64,000 bases of DNA from Fremontodendron californicum (GCA_030761205.1 JAULJL010000033.1:5649501-5713500); one strand, 5' to 3'. Positions 11,229 to 22,520 are shown, counted from the stretch's first letter. Translations and numbers: made by a program. The notes: generated from the letters alone by a model not told the origin.

Positions 11229-12240
11229 CCAAGAATTACAATTTAACATTACTTAAATTAAGTAAATTATTACAAGTTACATAAATTATTATAGTATATT
11301 ATAATACATTTATGCAATGAATCATATATTATACGCTTTTAAGTAACTTTGTTACTCTTCTGATATTATTGTTAATTTTGTTACAAAATTACTAAAATAT
11401 ATTACATGTTACTAATCAGATAATAAATTTATGTAAACATATTTTATCCTGATTACATGTAGTCATTAGAAATTACTGGAAATATTATATTTATTGATAA
11501 TATTTATTGTAATTTAGTTTTTGTTATTTGTTACAAAAAATTACCACTTAACATTACTTAAATTATACAAAATTGTTACAAGTTACATAAATTATTACAA
11601 TATATTGTAATACATTTATGTAATGAATCATAAATTATACGCTTTTAAGTAACTTTGTTATTCATATGATATAATTATCATTTTTGTTACAAAATTAATA
11701 AATATATTACATGTTACTTAAATTATTACCTGATCAGATAATAAATTTATGTAAGACATTTTATTACGATTACATGTATTCATTAGAAATTACTGAAGAC
11801 ATTTATTGATAATGTTTGTTGTAATTTAGTTTTTGTTATTTGATAGAAAGAATTATCACTTAATATTTACAGTACGTAACTCTACTCTTTTGATATCTTA
11901 TCATGTTTATTACAAAATTACTAAAATGTATTACAGGTTATTGAAATTATTACCTAATCAGATAATAAATTTATGTATACACATTTTATCATAATTACAT
12001 GTATTCATTAAAAATTATTGAAGACATTATATCTAGTGATAATTTTTGTTGTAATTTAGTTTTTGTTATTTGTTAAAAACAATTACCACTAACATTATTG
12101 GAATTACACAAACTTATTACAAGTTACATAAATCATTATAGTATATTATAACATACGCTTTTACGTAACGTTCTTAGTCTTCTGATATAATTATAACTTT
12201 TGTTACAAAATTATTAAAATTTATTACATGTGGTTTCTAG
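11229..12240. repeat. AT-rich imperfect tandem repeat, unit A
   Basis: Three to four diverged copies of a module that starts AATTACCACTTAACATTACTT and contains GTTACAAAATTACTAAAAT and GATTACATGTA. Starts near 11,233, 11,539, 11,851 and 12,081 give spacings of about 306, 312 and 230 bp. No coding sequence. Copies: about 31,565-32,576 and 51,871-52,882. Confidence 0.8.
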
Positions 12241-12861
12241 TATAGCTTATGAAAATTAACCAAAGTATATATTGTAAAAAGAGGAGATTAAAAGTATATC
12301 CAATTAAACTAATGCATCAACTTCTTTTGGTATCCAATTAAACTAAAAGCATATCCAATTAAACAAAGTCAAGTTTGTATGCCTTTTCAATTTATATAAT
12401 TAATAAAAAATAATAAATCACATTATAATAATTTGTAAGAGTTAACATCATGAGAAAATTTGAAAAGCTATACAGGTTTTCAATAAAGGTCCTAATCAAA
12501 GTTCCTAAGTTGAAACTTGAATTCTGTTCTATGTTAAATTGTCTAAAAATTCAGGCATCGGTTGCCATATTCTTAAAATTGGTCAATGATTTGGCTTTGC
12601 ATTTACGTTTGATCCTTCTGCGTCTCATGTTCATACTATTACGTTTGATCTTTTATTGTTGGCCTTTCAAGCTACAGACTTCAAGGTTTCAAGCTTTAAT
12701 TAATAGTTCCTAAAATATGGATATATGTTCCTTAATGCAAGATTGTCATTCAAAGACATGAAAAACAGAGTTGGAAATTACATGGAAGAAAAAAGACAAG
12801 CAAACATCAAGAAAATATAGTACAAAATACAAAACAAAAAGCTTGCATTTTTAATTATAAA
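12241..12861. other. AT-rich spacer, no gene seen
   Basis: Contains three copies of TATCCAATTAAAC (about 12,297-12,365). A short open stretch at 12,450-12,713 has its start region interrupted or shifted in units B and C and matches no family I recognise, so I do not call it a gene. Confidence 0.5.
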
Positions 12862-13044
12862 TTAATATGAAGAAATATGTATTCTTTTACATATTTTCAA
12901 CCCTTTAACCAACATTTGTTCATAATTTTCAATGGATTCAGGCTTTTGGAGCAGAAGTTGATGCTTGAATTTCTGGATAAATGCCTTGACATTTTCGTTT
13001 ATGTCAACGGATGGTTTTTTCTCTAACTTATTTGGGGCTGCAAC
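12862..13044 (-). pseudogene. DUF761-like C-terminal fragment, unit A
   Basis: A 60-codon minus-strand stretch ending in TAA (12,862-12,864). It carries the pattern SVDINENVKAFIQKF, then HQLLLQ, ESIENY and EQMLVKG. This fits the C-terminal motif of the plant DUF761 (cotton-fibre-expressed) family, VDxxAxxFIxxFxxQLxLQxxESxxxYxxML. An in-frame stop lies just upstream (13,045-13,047), no start codon is present, and upstream sequence is not coding. The family usually ends shortly after this motif, so this looks like the 3' end of a captured or relict host gene. The motif match is from memory. Confidence 0.55.
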
Positions 13045-13425
13045 TTATTTGCCTCTACCATTTGGGGAATACAACAAAAAAGAATGTTACAAATGAGTAA
13101 TAGCTTTAATTTTTTTTTTCATTTAAAGGATTTTCTTTTTCAATTAATTCTTTAAATCATGGAGCTAAATAGCAGTGAAAGAAAAGCAACAAAATTTAAC
13201 TTCATATTCAATTTGATTGCAAACAAGGTTGGAGATATTTTTGTTAAATATATTAGTTTTGAATTGATCTTAATTTTGAAATGACAAATTCTTAACTTTA
13301 ATTAGCTTGAGATTAATTATTTTCAATTTAGCATTTTTTGTTGAATCATTTTGAAAATATTTTGGAAAATGCTAAAATATTTTAAACTCTGTTATTTTTA
13401 AAAAAATACATGTTCTTAAATATAT

Positions 13426-15272
13426 ATATGTTTACCATCGAAGACTTGTTCACTTTTAAAATTTGTAAAATTCTGGATATCCCCTCCAGAAGCTTTGGCT
13501 ATCACCACCAAAGGTTTGCTCATTGTAAAATTTTGGGTAACTTCTCCAGAAGCTTTAGCTATCACCACCGAAGACTTACTCACTTTTTTTAAAAAAAATG
13601 TAAAATTTCGGGTATCTCCTCCAGAAGCTTCAACAATCACCACCGAAGACTCTCTCATTTTTAAAATTTGTAAAATTTTGGATATCTCCTCCAGAAGCTT
13701 CAGCTATCGCTATCGAAGATTTGCTCACTTTTAAAGAGATGTAAAATTCTGGATATCTCCTCTAGAAGTTTCAGCTTGCTACCGAAGACTTGTTCACTTT
13801 AAAAACATGTAAAATTTTGGATATCTCCTCCAGAAGCTTCAGCTATCACTACCGAAGACTTGTTCACTCTTAAAAACATGTTGAAAATTATACCCAAAAG
13901 CTTTGAGAGAGGATGCAAATGCAAATGTCTTTAATCAAGATGCACATGCTTCATGGTGCAAATGTAAATGACTTGGATTGATGCCAATGCAAATGTCTTG
14001 GATTAATGCAAATGCTTCTTGATGCAAATGCAGATGTTGAATAGGATGCAAATGCTTCATGATGCAAATGTCTTAGATAAATTCAGATGCTTCTTGATGT
14101 AGATGCAGATGTTGGAAATGCAAATGCAAATGCTCTCAGATTGATGCAACTACTTCATGGAATGATGCAGATGCCCCTAGTAATAATGTTCCTGTAAGTG
14201 GTCTATGAATGGTGTAGCTACAATTACCACACAATAATGAAAATGCAATGGTTCTAGAAATGATGCAATTGCTTGAGATGACGCAAATGTGAATTCCATG
14301 AAGGATGTAAATGCAAAGGTAAAATGCAGATGCTTATGGAATAGTGCCAATGCAAATACCAATGAATGATGCAAATGCTTGCTAACATTGTGCAGATGCA
14401 AAGCTCAATAAAGAGATGAGTGTTCCTGAATGATGCAAATACCCCTGATTGTTTTTCTAGACTTTGGCTTAGCCTTTCTAATTCATTTTCCCTCTTCAAA
14501 CCAGAGTATATCTTCAATTCATTTTCCAATCTTTGGCTATTCTCTTTGCCCCAACAGTTTTCAAACTCTTATTAATTGAAGTCTACTTGCCGAGTTTTAT
14601 ATCTTCTTCTCATATTTGGAAGTCAAGGTTAACCTTCGTAGTTCCACACCTTTGGGTTAGAAAAACCCTTATCTCATGTCAACATCAAAAATGGGTATTT
14701 CAAAAACATTTTGTTTTCCCTTTTTGAAAAACAATTTTGCTCATTTAATGAAAACTTCTGAGCCAAAAAATATTAACCCTATAGTGTGTGATGTACGAAT
14801 CTTTTGAAGACTGATGATCACTGTTAGAAATTTCCCTAAGTGTCAATCTGAATTTTTCAATTTGAATTGGAAAGGCTTGGTATAACAAGATTTTGGTTGA
14901 TCGAAGAAAACTTCACAACAAAAATGTATGTCCCTTCTAAGCTCACAAATGGAACAGGTTTTATAAATCATGAATTTATTGAGAACCAAACAAATTCAAC
15001 ATTCTTTTAGTTTCCATATCAAGGCATTTTTTACAAGTGTCAAGATTGGCCGGGATATTTAAACTGGAAGTTTAATCTTGGAGGGAAAAAGTCTCAGTTT
15101 TTGAAGTCAATCCTCCGAATAAGAGTTGACAATTTGGGAGGTTCAGGAATTCCTAGATGTTCCTCGATGACCACTTCTTTTGTTATGGTATCGGTACTGA
15201 CATAGATGGCATCAAAAATTTCCATTTTACTCTAGACCGCCCATTTTTGGGTTTTCGCCCTAGAGTCCCATT
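13426..15272 (-). repeat. 3' part of an older Ogre-like element, with minisatellite (unit A)
   Basis: It matches the internal region at about 20,800-23,712 in the same orientation, so it is the 3' untranslated part of a related older element into which the young one inserted. About 13,430-13,880 is a 60-75-bp minisatellite (CTCCAGAAGCTTCAGCTATCACCACCGAAGACTTG-type, shown here in words: CTCCAGAAGCTT, then TATCACCACCGAAG), about 7 units. About 13,905-14,150 is a GATGCAAATG-rich array. 14,170-15,267 is unique 3' sequence ending in GGGTTTTCGCCCTAGAGTCC. No gene. Confidence 0.8.
15268..15272. other. CCATT target-site duplication, unit A left side
   Basis: The 5 bp before the left LTR. The same CCATT follows the solo LTR in unit C (61,075-61,079). 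In A the right-hand copy was lost with the end of the right LTR. Confidence 0.8.
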
Positions 15273-17339
15273 TGTCGCAACCTAAAAAATAACGAGTCTC
15301 ATCGCAAGACTTTATTATTCGTTAAGCGTGACATTAAAAAATCGAGGAAAAGTCGACTTAATTCCTCTAGAAAAATGAAGGTTTTGAAAATGACCTTAAA
15401 AAAGACATGGAGTTGCCACCAATCTTTTTTAGCTAGGTGTGATCGGCCACCTATTAAAACCGATTTTATAAAAATATTTTAAAAATTAATTAAAATATTT
15501 TTAAAACCAATTTCAAGTCTGCGTTTAAACCAGAGAAATCAAAGAAGCGGGTTCGGGAGTCGGTTACGTGCGGGGAAGGATTAGCACCCCCACAACGCCC
15601 ATATAAATCGGTACCTTATTAATCGTGTGTTATCTCAAGTCTCAGTAAAAATCGGTTTTAAATTTTGTATTTCAAGTTAATTCCCAATTTAAAGAAAAAA
15701 TAATTCCATTTTTAATTGAAAATGATCCGGAATTTATAAATTCAAAATTTTCCTATATTCCCCAACAAACGTGGCAAAATATATAAATTTTTATTAGTTT
15801 TGGAAAACTTTCCGAATCATTCTCTTTTTTTGAAAGAAAGATATTCCTTTATTAATGATAATTGATGATATTCCCTCCAGCAAACCCGGTAGAGAACTCA
15901 TAAATTATTTTAACTCGGGAATATCTTTATTTTTTATTGAAAAATCATTATCCTTTTGAAAATATTTTAAAAGATATGAATATGTATATGCATGACATAA
16001 ATAAAATGACATAGCAAAATCTAAATAATATAATGCTTCCTAAAAGACATGACATGATTTGAATGCCTTAGCATATTCTAAATGAAATGAAATAAATGCC
16101 TTAGCATATTCTAAGTGAAATAAAATATCCTAAGTTATATGACATATTATAAATAAAATGAAATGACCTAGGTAACATAGTATATTCTATATGAGATGCA
16201 ATATCCTAAGTCATATGATATATTCTAAATGAGATAAAATAACCTAAGTAACATAACATATTCTATATGAAATGAAATAATTTAAATGACATGGCAAACA
16301 TGAATGATATGGCATATAAATTAAATGAGATGGAATATGAAATAATGCTATCATATAATATGCATGAAAATAATAATGCATGAACATAGTATACGCTAAA
16401 TAATATGACCAAAAAAATAACTAAATAAAAAGCATAGCATATCATGAAATATTCCAAATCATATAATAAACAATATAACATAATTCAAAATCATAACAAT
16501 ATCATAGAAATTATCATAGCAAGAATCACATATTATATAAAATGCATGAATATGGAAAATGCAATGCATGAAATGTATTTTTTCCTTTAATTAAGGAAAT
16601 CCGTATATCTAAAAAAGATATCCAGCTAAGTTAGGAAAATATGTCAAATTAAATATTCTAAAACCAAAATACTTTGTGATTGTTTGAAAACAATTTAGAA
16701 AAGCTTGAATTAAAAATAAAAACTGGGCTAAATCTTTTTTTAAATGGCTCTAATTTTGTAAGTTTAAAAATCCGGACTTGACTACCCTTAACCTGAGACT
16801 TGAAAAACCATTTTTAGAGTTTAAATAGGCTTAGAAACTACCCTAAGTCAGTAGCTAACCCTCCTAATCAGCCCACTCTAAGTAACTTAACCAAAACAGA
16901 AAAATGATTTTTCTTTAAATTCAATTCTGACTCCACCGTCCAGTTTTAAGCCACGATTTTTTATCCTATTTTTAAAAATTCCAAAAATTCTGAGAAAAAT
17001 ACTGGAGACTCAGAAGATGTAAAACTACACGGGAAACAATCAACTTAATTTTCTGATTAAAGACGAATTCCCAAAAAAATCAGAAAATTACAAAAACTGG
17101 GTGAAAAAACTGTTTTGCCAAAATACATTTTTGCCTTTGATAAAATCATTTAAAAATCAAAGTAAAAATATTTGAAACTCATAAAATGACTTACAAACAG
17201 TAGCTAGGACTTTTTGAAAGTTAGATAAAAATTGGCTAAGTAAAAAAAATCACAAAGGTAGAATAATCAACTTGACAAACTTAATTTTCCACAAGTGTGC
17301 TCAAGAGAGCATGACTTTGAACCATTAGTTGGCTCAAGT

Positions 17340-17560
17340 CATTATTCAAGTGGCATGAACATGAAATGCATGAAAAATTACAGCAAACATAGTGCATGAA
17401 ATGCATGAGTTTAAACCTAAATGTCATGAAAAAATGCATCGCATTCATATAGTGACCTAGACCTAAATGAACTTGCATGGCATTTAATGCAACCTAGACC
17501 TAAAATGCATGAACATGCATGGCAAATGAACCAAACCTAATAACTAAAATATGCATGGAA
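17340..17560. promoter_or_regulatory. Cluster of RY motifs (CATGCA/TGCATG) in the LTR
   Basis: At least seven TGCATG or CATGCA cores in about 220 bp, with more at 15,985-16,575. RY elements bind B3 factors of the ABI3/FUS3/LEC2 group in plants. Copies B and C have one more core (ATGCATGG against ATGCATCG in A near 17,436). Function is a guess; the words are plain in the sequence. Confidence 0.35.
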
Positions 17561-19139
17561 TTTTCACAAACACAAAGCATGCTTAAACCAAAAACTCAAA
17601 CAAATATCATGCAAATGCTAACCTATCAACTAACATGGTAAGAATGCACATAAAATGCAAAAATTCCAAGGCTGGCCGAATGGAATAATGTAACTAGCAA
17701 ACATGGCATTTTCACAAACACTTAGTATACTAACATGCTCAACTAAATCAAATGTCATGCAAATGCAAAAACCTACTAACTAACATGGAAAAAATGCAAC
17801 ACACAATGCAAAACACATGGAGTAGCCAAATGGCCTCAAGCTCCAACAAGCATGGCATTTTCACAAACACTTGGTATACTAACATGCTCAACTAAAATAT
17901 AACACTCAAATCATGCAAAAACCACACAATCATTTTCACAAACACTTAATATACTAAATCTAAAACATGCTCAACTAAGATATAAAGCTCAAATCATGCC
18001 AAGACCACACAAGCATTTTCACAAACACTTGATATACTAAATCTAAAACATGCTCAAATTTAAACATTATGAAAACAGAAAATTAAAAATGCAAAAACAT
18101 GATATTTAAAACATAAATGGCAATAAACAAAGCAACCAAATTAAAATATAACTCAAGAATATGAAGTAACATAACATTTAAAACACCAAGATCAAAGAAA
18201 ATAACATAAACAATATGGTAAAATAAACCAAAACAACAACTTAAATAAATAATGTAGGCCATTTGGCCATGGTGAGTATATTATAAAAAAAAAATGTAAA
18301 AAATATATTCAAGAAGGAGATGAAGGAAGAACTTAAAAAAAACAATAAAAAACATTTATTTAAAATGGAAACTCACCAAATAGAAATCAAAATAGCAAAA
18401 ACAAGAAGGGAAAATCAAGAAAGTGCAAGAGTTGGTGCTCAAGAGCAACCTCAAGAAGCTATATTTCAAGCTTTATCTCTTCAAACTTTCCTTTCTTTTC
18501 TAAACTTTTCTTTTTTGCTTTCAACCAAGGAGAGAAAAACCAAGTAAAAACTAAAAGGACTCAGCAAAATGAAGATGAAAATTGCAAATTCTGACCCCCT
18601 AACAAGTGCTGGTCGAATGGCCCTTTAATTCTTCAAAGATGTTGTCATTTTTTGTAACCAATTTTCCATCAAATGGCTAATAATTCAAGGTGAAAAAATC
18701 ATGAAATTACCACCTTTAGGTTAGCATATCAGCTCTCTCAAATTACAGCTGTTCAAGAATAATGTTGACATCTCTCTTGGCCTATGTGGCTTAATCACCA
18801 TGGCTTGATCAAAGAGAATCTCTAACTAACTCTTGATTTTTAGCCATTTGATTGAAAAATCAGAAGCTTCCTCCTTCCTTTGGGCCTGGGCAGTCCAGAA
18901 CTTCTCTTTTCCAGCCCAACTCTGATTTTTTGAAAGGCCCAAAGAAGCCCTTTTCGGTTGCTTGGGTGAAATGATCGTTTTGCCCCCCGGATGCAAATAA
19001 ATATCAAACGGACTCCAAATTCAAAATTTATTTTTTTAATACTTCCAAAATAATAAAATATTGAGTTTTGGAAGTTTTCAAAATTATCCGAGTCTGTTTG
19101 CTATTTATTTGGATTTTTTCTTCCAAAAATGCCCTTTTA

Positions 19140-19780
19140 TGCCCCTACATTTTACCATTTTTTAAACGAGCTCCAAATCAAGATTTTTATTAATCAATCT
19201 CTTCAAAATAATTAAAAAGTGTGATCTGGAAGTTTTCATAATTTTTGGAGCTCATTTGGTATTTTTTCGGGATTTATCAGCTTGAATTACTGCATAGGAG
19301 GCCCGGGATTTGGCCATTTTGCAAACGAACTCCGAATCAAGATTTTATTTCTCCAATCTCTTCCAAATAATTTAAAAATGAGATTTGCAAAATTTCAGAA
19401 TTTTTGGAGTCCATTTGCTATTTTTTCGGGATTTATCTTTTTGAATTATTGCATAGGAGGACTAGGATTTGGCCATTTTGCAAACGTACTCCGAATCAAG
19501 ATTTTCTTTCGCCAATCTCTTCCAAATAATTTAAAAATGAGATTTGCAAAATTTCAAAAGATTTGGAGCTCATTTGCTATTTTTTCGAGATTTTCCTTTT
19601 TGAATTACTACATAAGAAGCCCGGGATTTGGCCATTTTGCAAACGAACTCCGAATCAAGATTTTCTTTTACCAATCCCTTTCAAATGATTTAAGAATGAG
19701 ATTGACAAATTTTCATAATTTTCGGAGTCCATTTGCTATTTTTCCCAAATTTTCCAATTTTACCTTTTTGCCTCCGAAAC
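19140..19780. repeat. 159-bp tandem repeat inside the LTR (copy A)
   Basis: About four units, each with ATTTGGCCATTTTGCAAACG, ACTCCGAATCAAGATTTT and GGAGTCCATTTGCTATTTTT. TGGCC anchors at 19,311, 19,470 and 19,629 give 159 bp twice. Copies at about 39,477-40,117 and 59,760-60,400. The multiple-of-three period explains the open frames here. Confidence 0.9.
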
Positions 19781-20218
19781 CCGGTTTTGCTCAAAACAAG
19801 TCCGATTTTCAGATTTTCTTCAAGCTGAGCCTTGGGCTATCCTTTTTAATCATTCCTCATCCATTGGGAGCTTTGGTCTTACCAAGTCGGGCCATTTCTG
19901 TGATTCTTCCCGATTTCACCAAAATCCACTAAAAACCCTAATTCTCGGTTTTCTCCCTGATTGACTTTTCTTTCAGTTTTTCTTGCAAGTGGCTTCTCCA
20001 TTACCCGTAGTCAGTGCTTATATTTCATTTGGAACCTTCAATTTTGACCAATTTGATCGTTTAAGCACTTTTCCCTAAATTTCTCGGATTAGGGTTTTCT
20101 TTATACTGACTCTCCAAATCCCAACTTTCGAACTCCATATCTTTCAATGTAGACCTCGGATTATCAAAATTCTTTCGCTATTTTTCAATTGAACTTAAAA
20201 TCTTGATTTTGAAAGTGG

Positions 20219-20292
20219 GTTGACTTTTTTAGTAGTTGACTTTTTGGGGTTGACTTTTTTTGGGGTTGACTTTTTTTCAAGTTTGACTTTTT
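20219..20292. promoter_or_regulatory. Array of five TTGACTTTTT (W-box-like) repeats, copy A
   Basis: Five TTGACT words, spaced about 11-17 bp, lie 130-205 bp inside the start of U3 in element orientation. TTGAC(C/T) is the core bound by WRKY factors. Copy B has five (40,555-40,629) and copy C six (60,855-60,945), so the array changes copy number. Confidence 0.5.
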
Positions 20293-20422
20293 ATGTTCGC
20301 CCTCTTAAACTAAGTATCGGAGTATCACCTGCAGGATGAAAACCGTCTTTTTACACTCGAAAACATTAATTTAGGAAGAAAACATACCTGTTTAGTGGTC
20401 CGGACAAAATTAGGTGTCTACA

Positions 20423-20690
20423 GCTGCAACTCTTTGGCTATTGCTGAGAATCAGGAATCAGGCAAAGATAAACCGATACTAATTTTGTACGGTCAGTGAC
20501 ATCACATGTGAAGGAAAAGGAAAGGGGTTTTCTTTTTCATTTCTTCATTCATTTCTTCATTTTCTATTTTTTCATCATTTTTTTATTTTTCCTTTTTTCT
20601 TTTTTCATTTTTTTTCATTTTCATTTTTTTCATTTTTTCTGTTGAAAAAAAGCTGTAAATTGAAGATTTGTCCTTAAATTGAATTCCCTG
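20423..20690. other. Inner edge beside left LTR, no clear polypurine tract
   Basis: The polypurine tract expected directly next to the 3' LTR would appear as a pyrimidine run at 20,423. Instead the sequence reads GCTGCAACTCTTTGGC. A T/C-rich tract occurs only at about 20,525-20,640. No coding sequence. Confidence 0.5.
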
Positions 20691-21735
20691 ACTAATCAAG
20701 GCTCGACCCGTCTTAAGGAAACGAATTCGATTTGCAAGAAAGGAAATGACCTCGACGATGGTCTCGGGGCCTTAACCTGTCTTGTTCTCAGCTGTGTTTA
20801 AAATTCTAGGTACCTCCTCCAGAAGCTTCGCCTATCACCACCAAAGTCTTGCTCATTTTTAAAACTGTAAAAATTCTGGGTATCACCTCCAAAAGCTTCA
20901 GCTATCACCACCGAAGACTTTTTACCTTTTCAAAGGATTTTAAAACTTTGGATATCTCCACCAGAGGCTTCAGCTATCACCACCGAAGACTTGTTCATAA
21001 TAAAAAAGAAGTACCTCGATGATGATCTCGGGGCTCGACTCGTCTTAAGAAAACGAGTTCGATTTGTAAGAAAAGAAATGACCTCGATGATGGTCACGGG
21101 GCCTTAACCTGTCTTGTTCTCAGCTGTGTTTAAAATTCTAGGTATCTCCTCCAGAAGCTTTGGCTATCACCACCAAAGTCTTGCTCATTTTAAAACTGTA
21201 AAAATTCTGGGTATCACCTCGAGAAGCTTCAGCTATCACCACCGAAGACTTTCTACCTTTTCAAAGGATTTTAAAACTCTGGATATCTCCACCAGAGGCT
21301 TCAGCTATCACCACCGAAGACTTGTTCATAATAAAAAAAAGTACCTCGACGATGATCTCGGGGCTCGACTCGTCTTAAGGAAACGAATTCAATTTGTAAG
21401 AAAAGAAATGACCTCGATGATGGTCTCGGGGCCTTAACCTGTCTTGTTCTCAGCTGTGTTTAAAATTATGGGTATCTCCTCCAGAAGCTTCGGCTATCAC
21501 CACCAAAGTCTTGCTCATTTTAAAACTGTAAAAATTCTGGGTATCACCTCGATAAGCTTCAGCTATCACCACCGAAGACTTTCTACCTTTTCAAAGGATT
21601 TTAAAACTCTGGATATCTCCACCAGAGGCTTCAGCTATCACCATCGAAGACTTGTTCATATAAAAGAAAGTACCTCGACGATGATCTCGGGGCTCGACTC
21701 ATTTGAGAAGCAAAACGAGTTCGATTATACCTGAA
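20691..21735 (-). repeat. 331-bp higher-order tandem repeat in the 3' region, copy A
   Basis: About three units. The anchor GCTGTGTTTAAAATT falls at 20,791, 21,123 and 21,453 (332 and 330 bp). Each unit holds three short subunits with CTTCAGCTATCACCACCGAAG plus a linker with CCTCGATGATGGTCTCGG and CTCGACTCGTCTTAAG. Copy B: about 41,022-42,058, anchors 41,114, 41,446 and 41,777. Confidence 0.9.
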
Positions 21736-21945
21736 AGCTTTAAGAGATGATGCAAATGCTTCATGATGCAAATGCAAATGTCTTTAGTTGATGCAAACGC
21801 TTCTTGATGTAGATGCAAATGACTTAGATTGGTGCAAATGTCTTTGATGCAAATGTAAATGACTTGATTTGATGCAAACTTTCTTGATGCAGATTCAACT
21901 AACTTAGATTGATGCAAATGCTTCTTGATGTAGATGCACATGTTG
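21736..21945 (-). repeat. GATGCAAATG-rich array, copy A
   Basis: Irregular 25-35-bp units built on GATGCAAATG with CTTCTTGATG or CTTCATGATG. Copy B: about 42,059-42,268. The same motif recurs at 13,905-14,150, 22,530-22,920 and their duplicates. Confidence 0.85.
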
Positions 21946-22520
21946 AATAAAATTCTGGGTAACTCCTCCAAAAGAAGATTTCTCATTTTTCAAAATTATA
22001 AAACCCTGGATATCTCCACCAGAGTCTTCAGCTATCATCACCGAAGACTTGTTCACTTTTAAAACTGTAAAATTCTGGATATCCCCACCAGAAGCTTTGG
22101 CTATCACCACCAAAGACTTGCTCATTGTAAAATTCTGGGTAACTCCTCCAGAAGAAGATTTCTCATTTTTCAAAATTATAAAACCCTGGATATCTCCACC
22201 AGAGGCTTCAGCTATCACCGCCGAAGACTTGTTCACTTTTAAAACTGTAAAATTCTGGATATCCCCACCAGAAGCTTTGGCTATCACCACCAAAGACTTG
22301 CTCATTGTAAAATTCTGGGTAACTCCTCCAGAAGAAGATTTCTCATTTTTCAAAATTATAAAACCCTGGATATCTCCACCAAGGCTTCAGCTATCACCAC
22401 CGAAGACTTGTTCACTTTTAAAACTGTAAAATTCTGGATATCCCCACCAGAAGCTTTGGTATCACCACCAAAGACTTGCTCATTTGTAAAATTCTGGGTA
22501 ACTCCTCCAAAAGCTTTGAG
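21946..22520 (-). repeat. 180-bp higher-order tandem repeat, copy A
   Basis: Anchor AACTCCTCCA at 21,961, 22,141, 22,321 and about 22,500 gives 180, 180 and 179 bp. Each unit has three subunits related to those of the 331-bp repeat. Because 180 is a multiple of three, a minus-strand (element sense) frame stays open from 22,353 to 21,904 with a 60-residue repeat containing AKASGGDIQNFT. I see no sign that it is a gene. Copy B: about 42,269-42,840, anchors 42,285, 42,465 and 42,645. Confidence 0.9.

Larger units (their letters stand above)
15273..20422 (-). repeat. Left (3') LTR, copy A, 5,150 bp
   Basis: Boundaries are TGTCGCAACC and GGTGTCTACA on the plus strand. They are confirmed by unit C, where the same sequence is a solo LTR between CCATT duplications. 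The first 455 bp match 30,284-30,738 with about nine single-base differences by eye. The LTR is non-coding: long readable stretches within it (for example 19,282-19,932) come from an internal 159-bp repeat, a multiple of three. Confidence 0.93.

Noticed and set aside
12450..12713. 87-codon plus-strand frame in unit A
   Set aside because: In B and C a G-to-T change near the start and an extra T in C alter it; no recognised domain.
13410..13734. Overlapping plus and minus frames over the minisatellite
   Set aside because: Both strands are open because of the repeat composition; no domain and no start context.
13905..14150. Regular GATGCAAATG words as a possible CRISPR-like array
   Set aside because: Spacing and units are irregular, there are no unique spacers of fixed length, and the setting is a plant retrotransposon.
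16263..16481. Minus-strand hydrophobic 72-codon frame in the LTR, repeated in B and C
   Set aside because: A chance reading of an AT-rich ATATGA/CATAT simple repeat; conserved only because the LTRs were recently duplicated.
19282..19932. 216-codon plus-strand open frame in the left LTR
   Set aside because: It is made of the 159-bp repeat, whose period is a multiple of three. A single-base loss in copy B and changes in C break it, and no protein motif is visible.
22049..22429. Plus-strand open frame over the 180-bp repeat
   Set aside because: Antisense shadow of a repeat with a multiple-of-three period; the opposite strand is open too.
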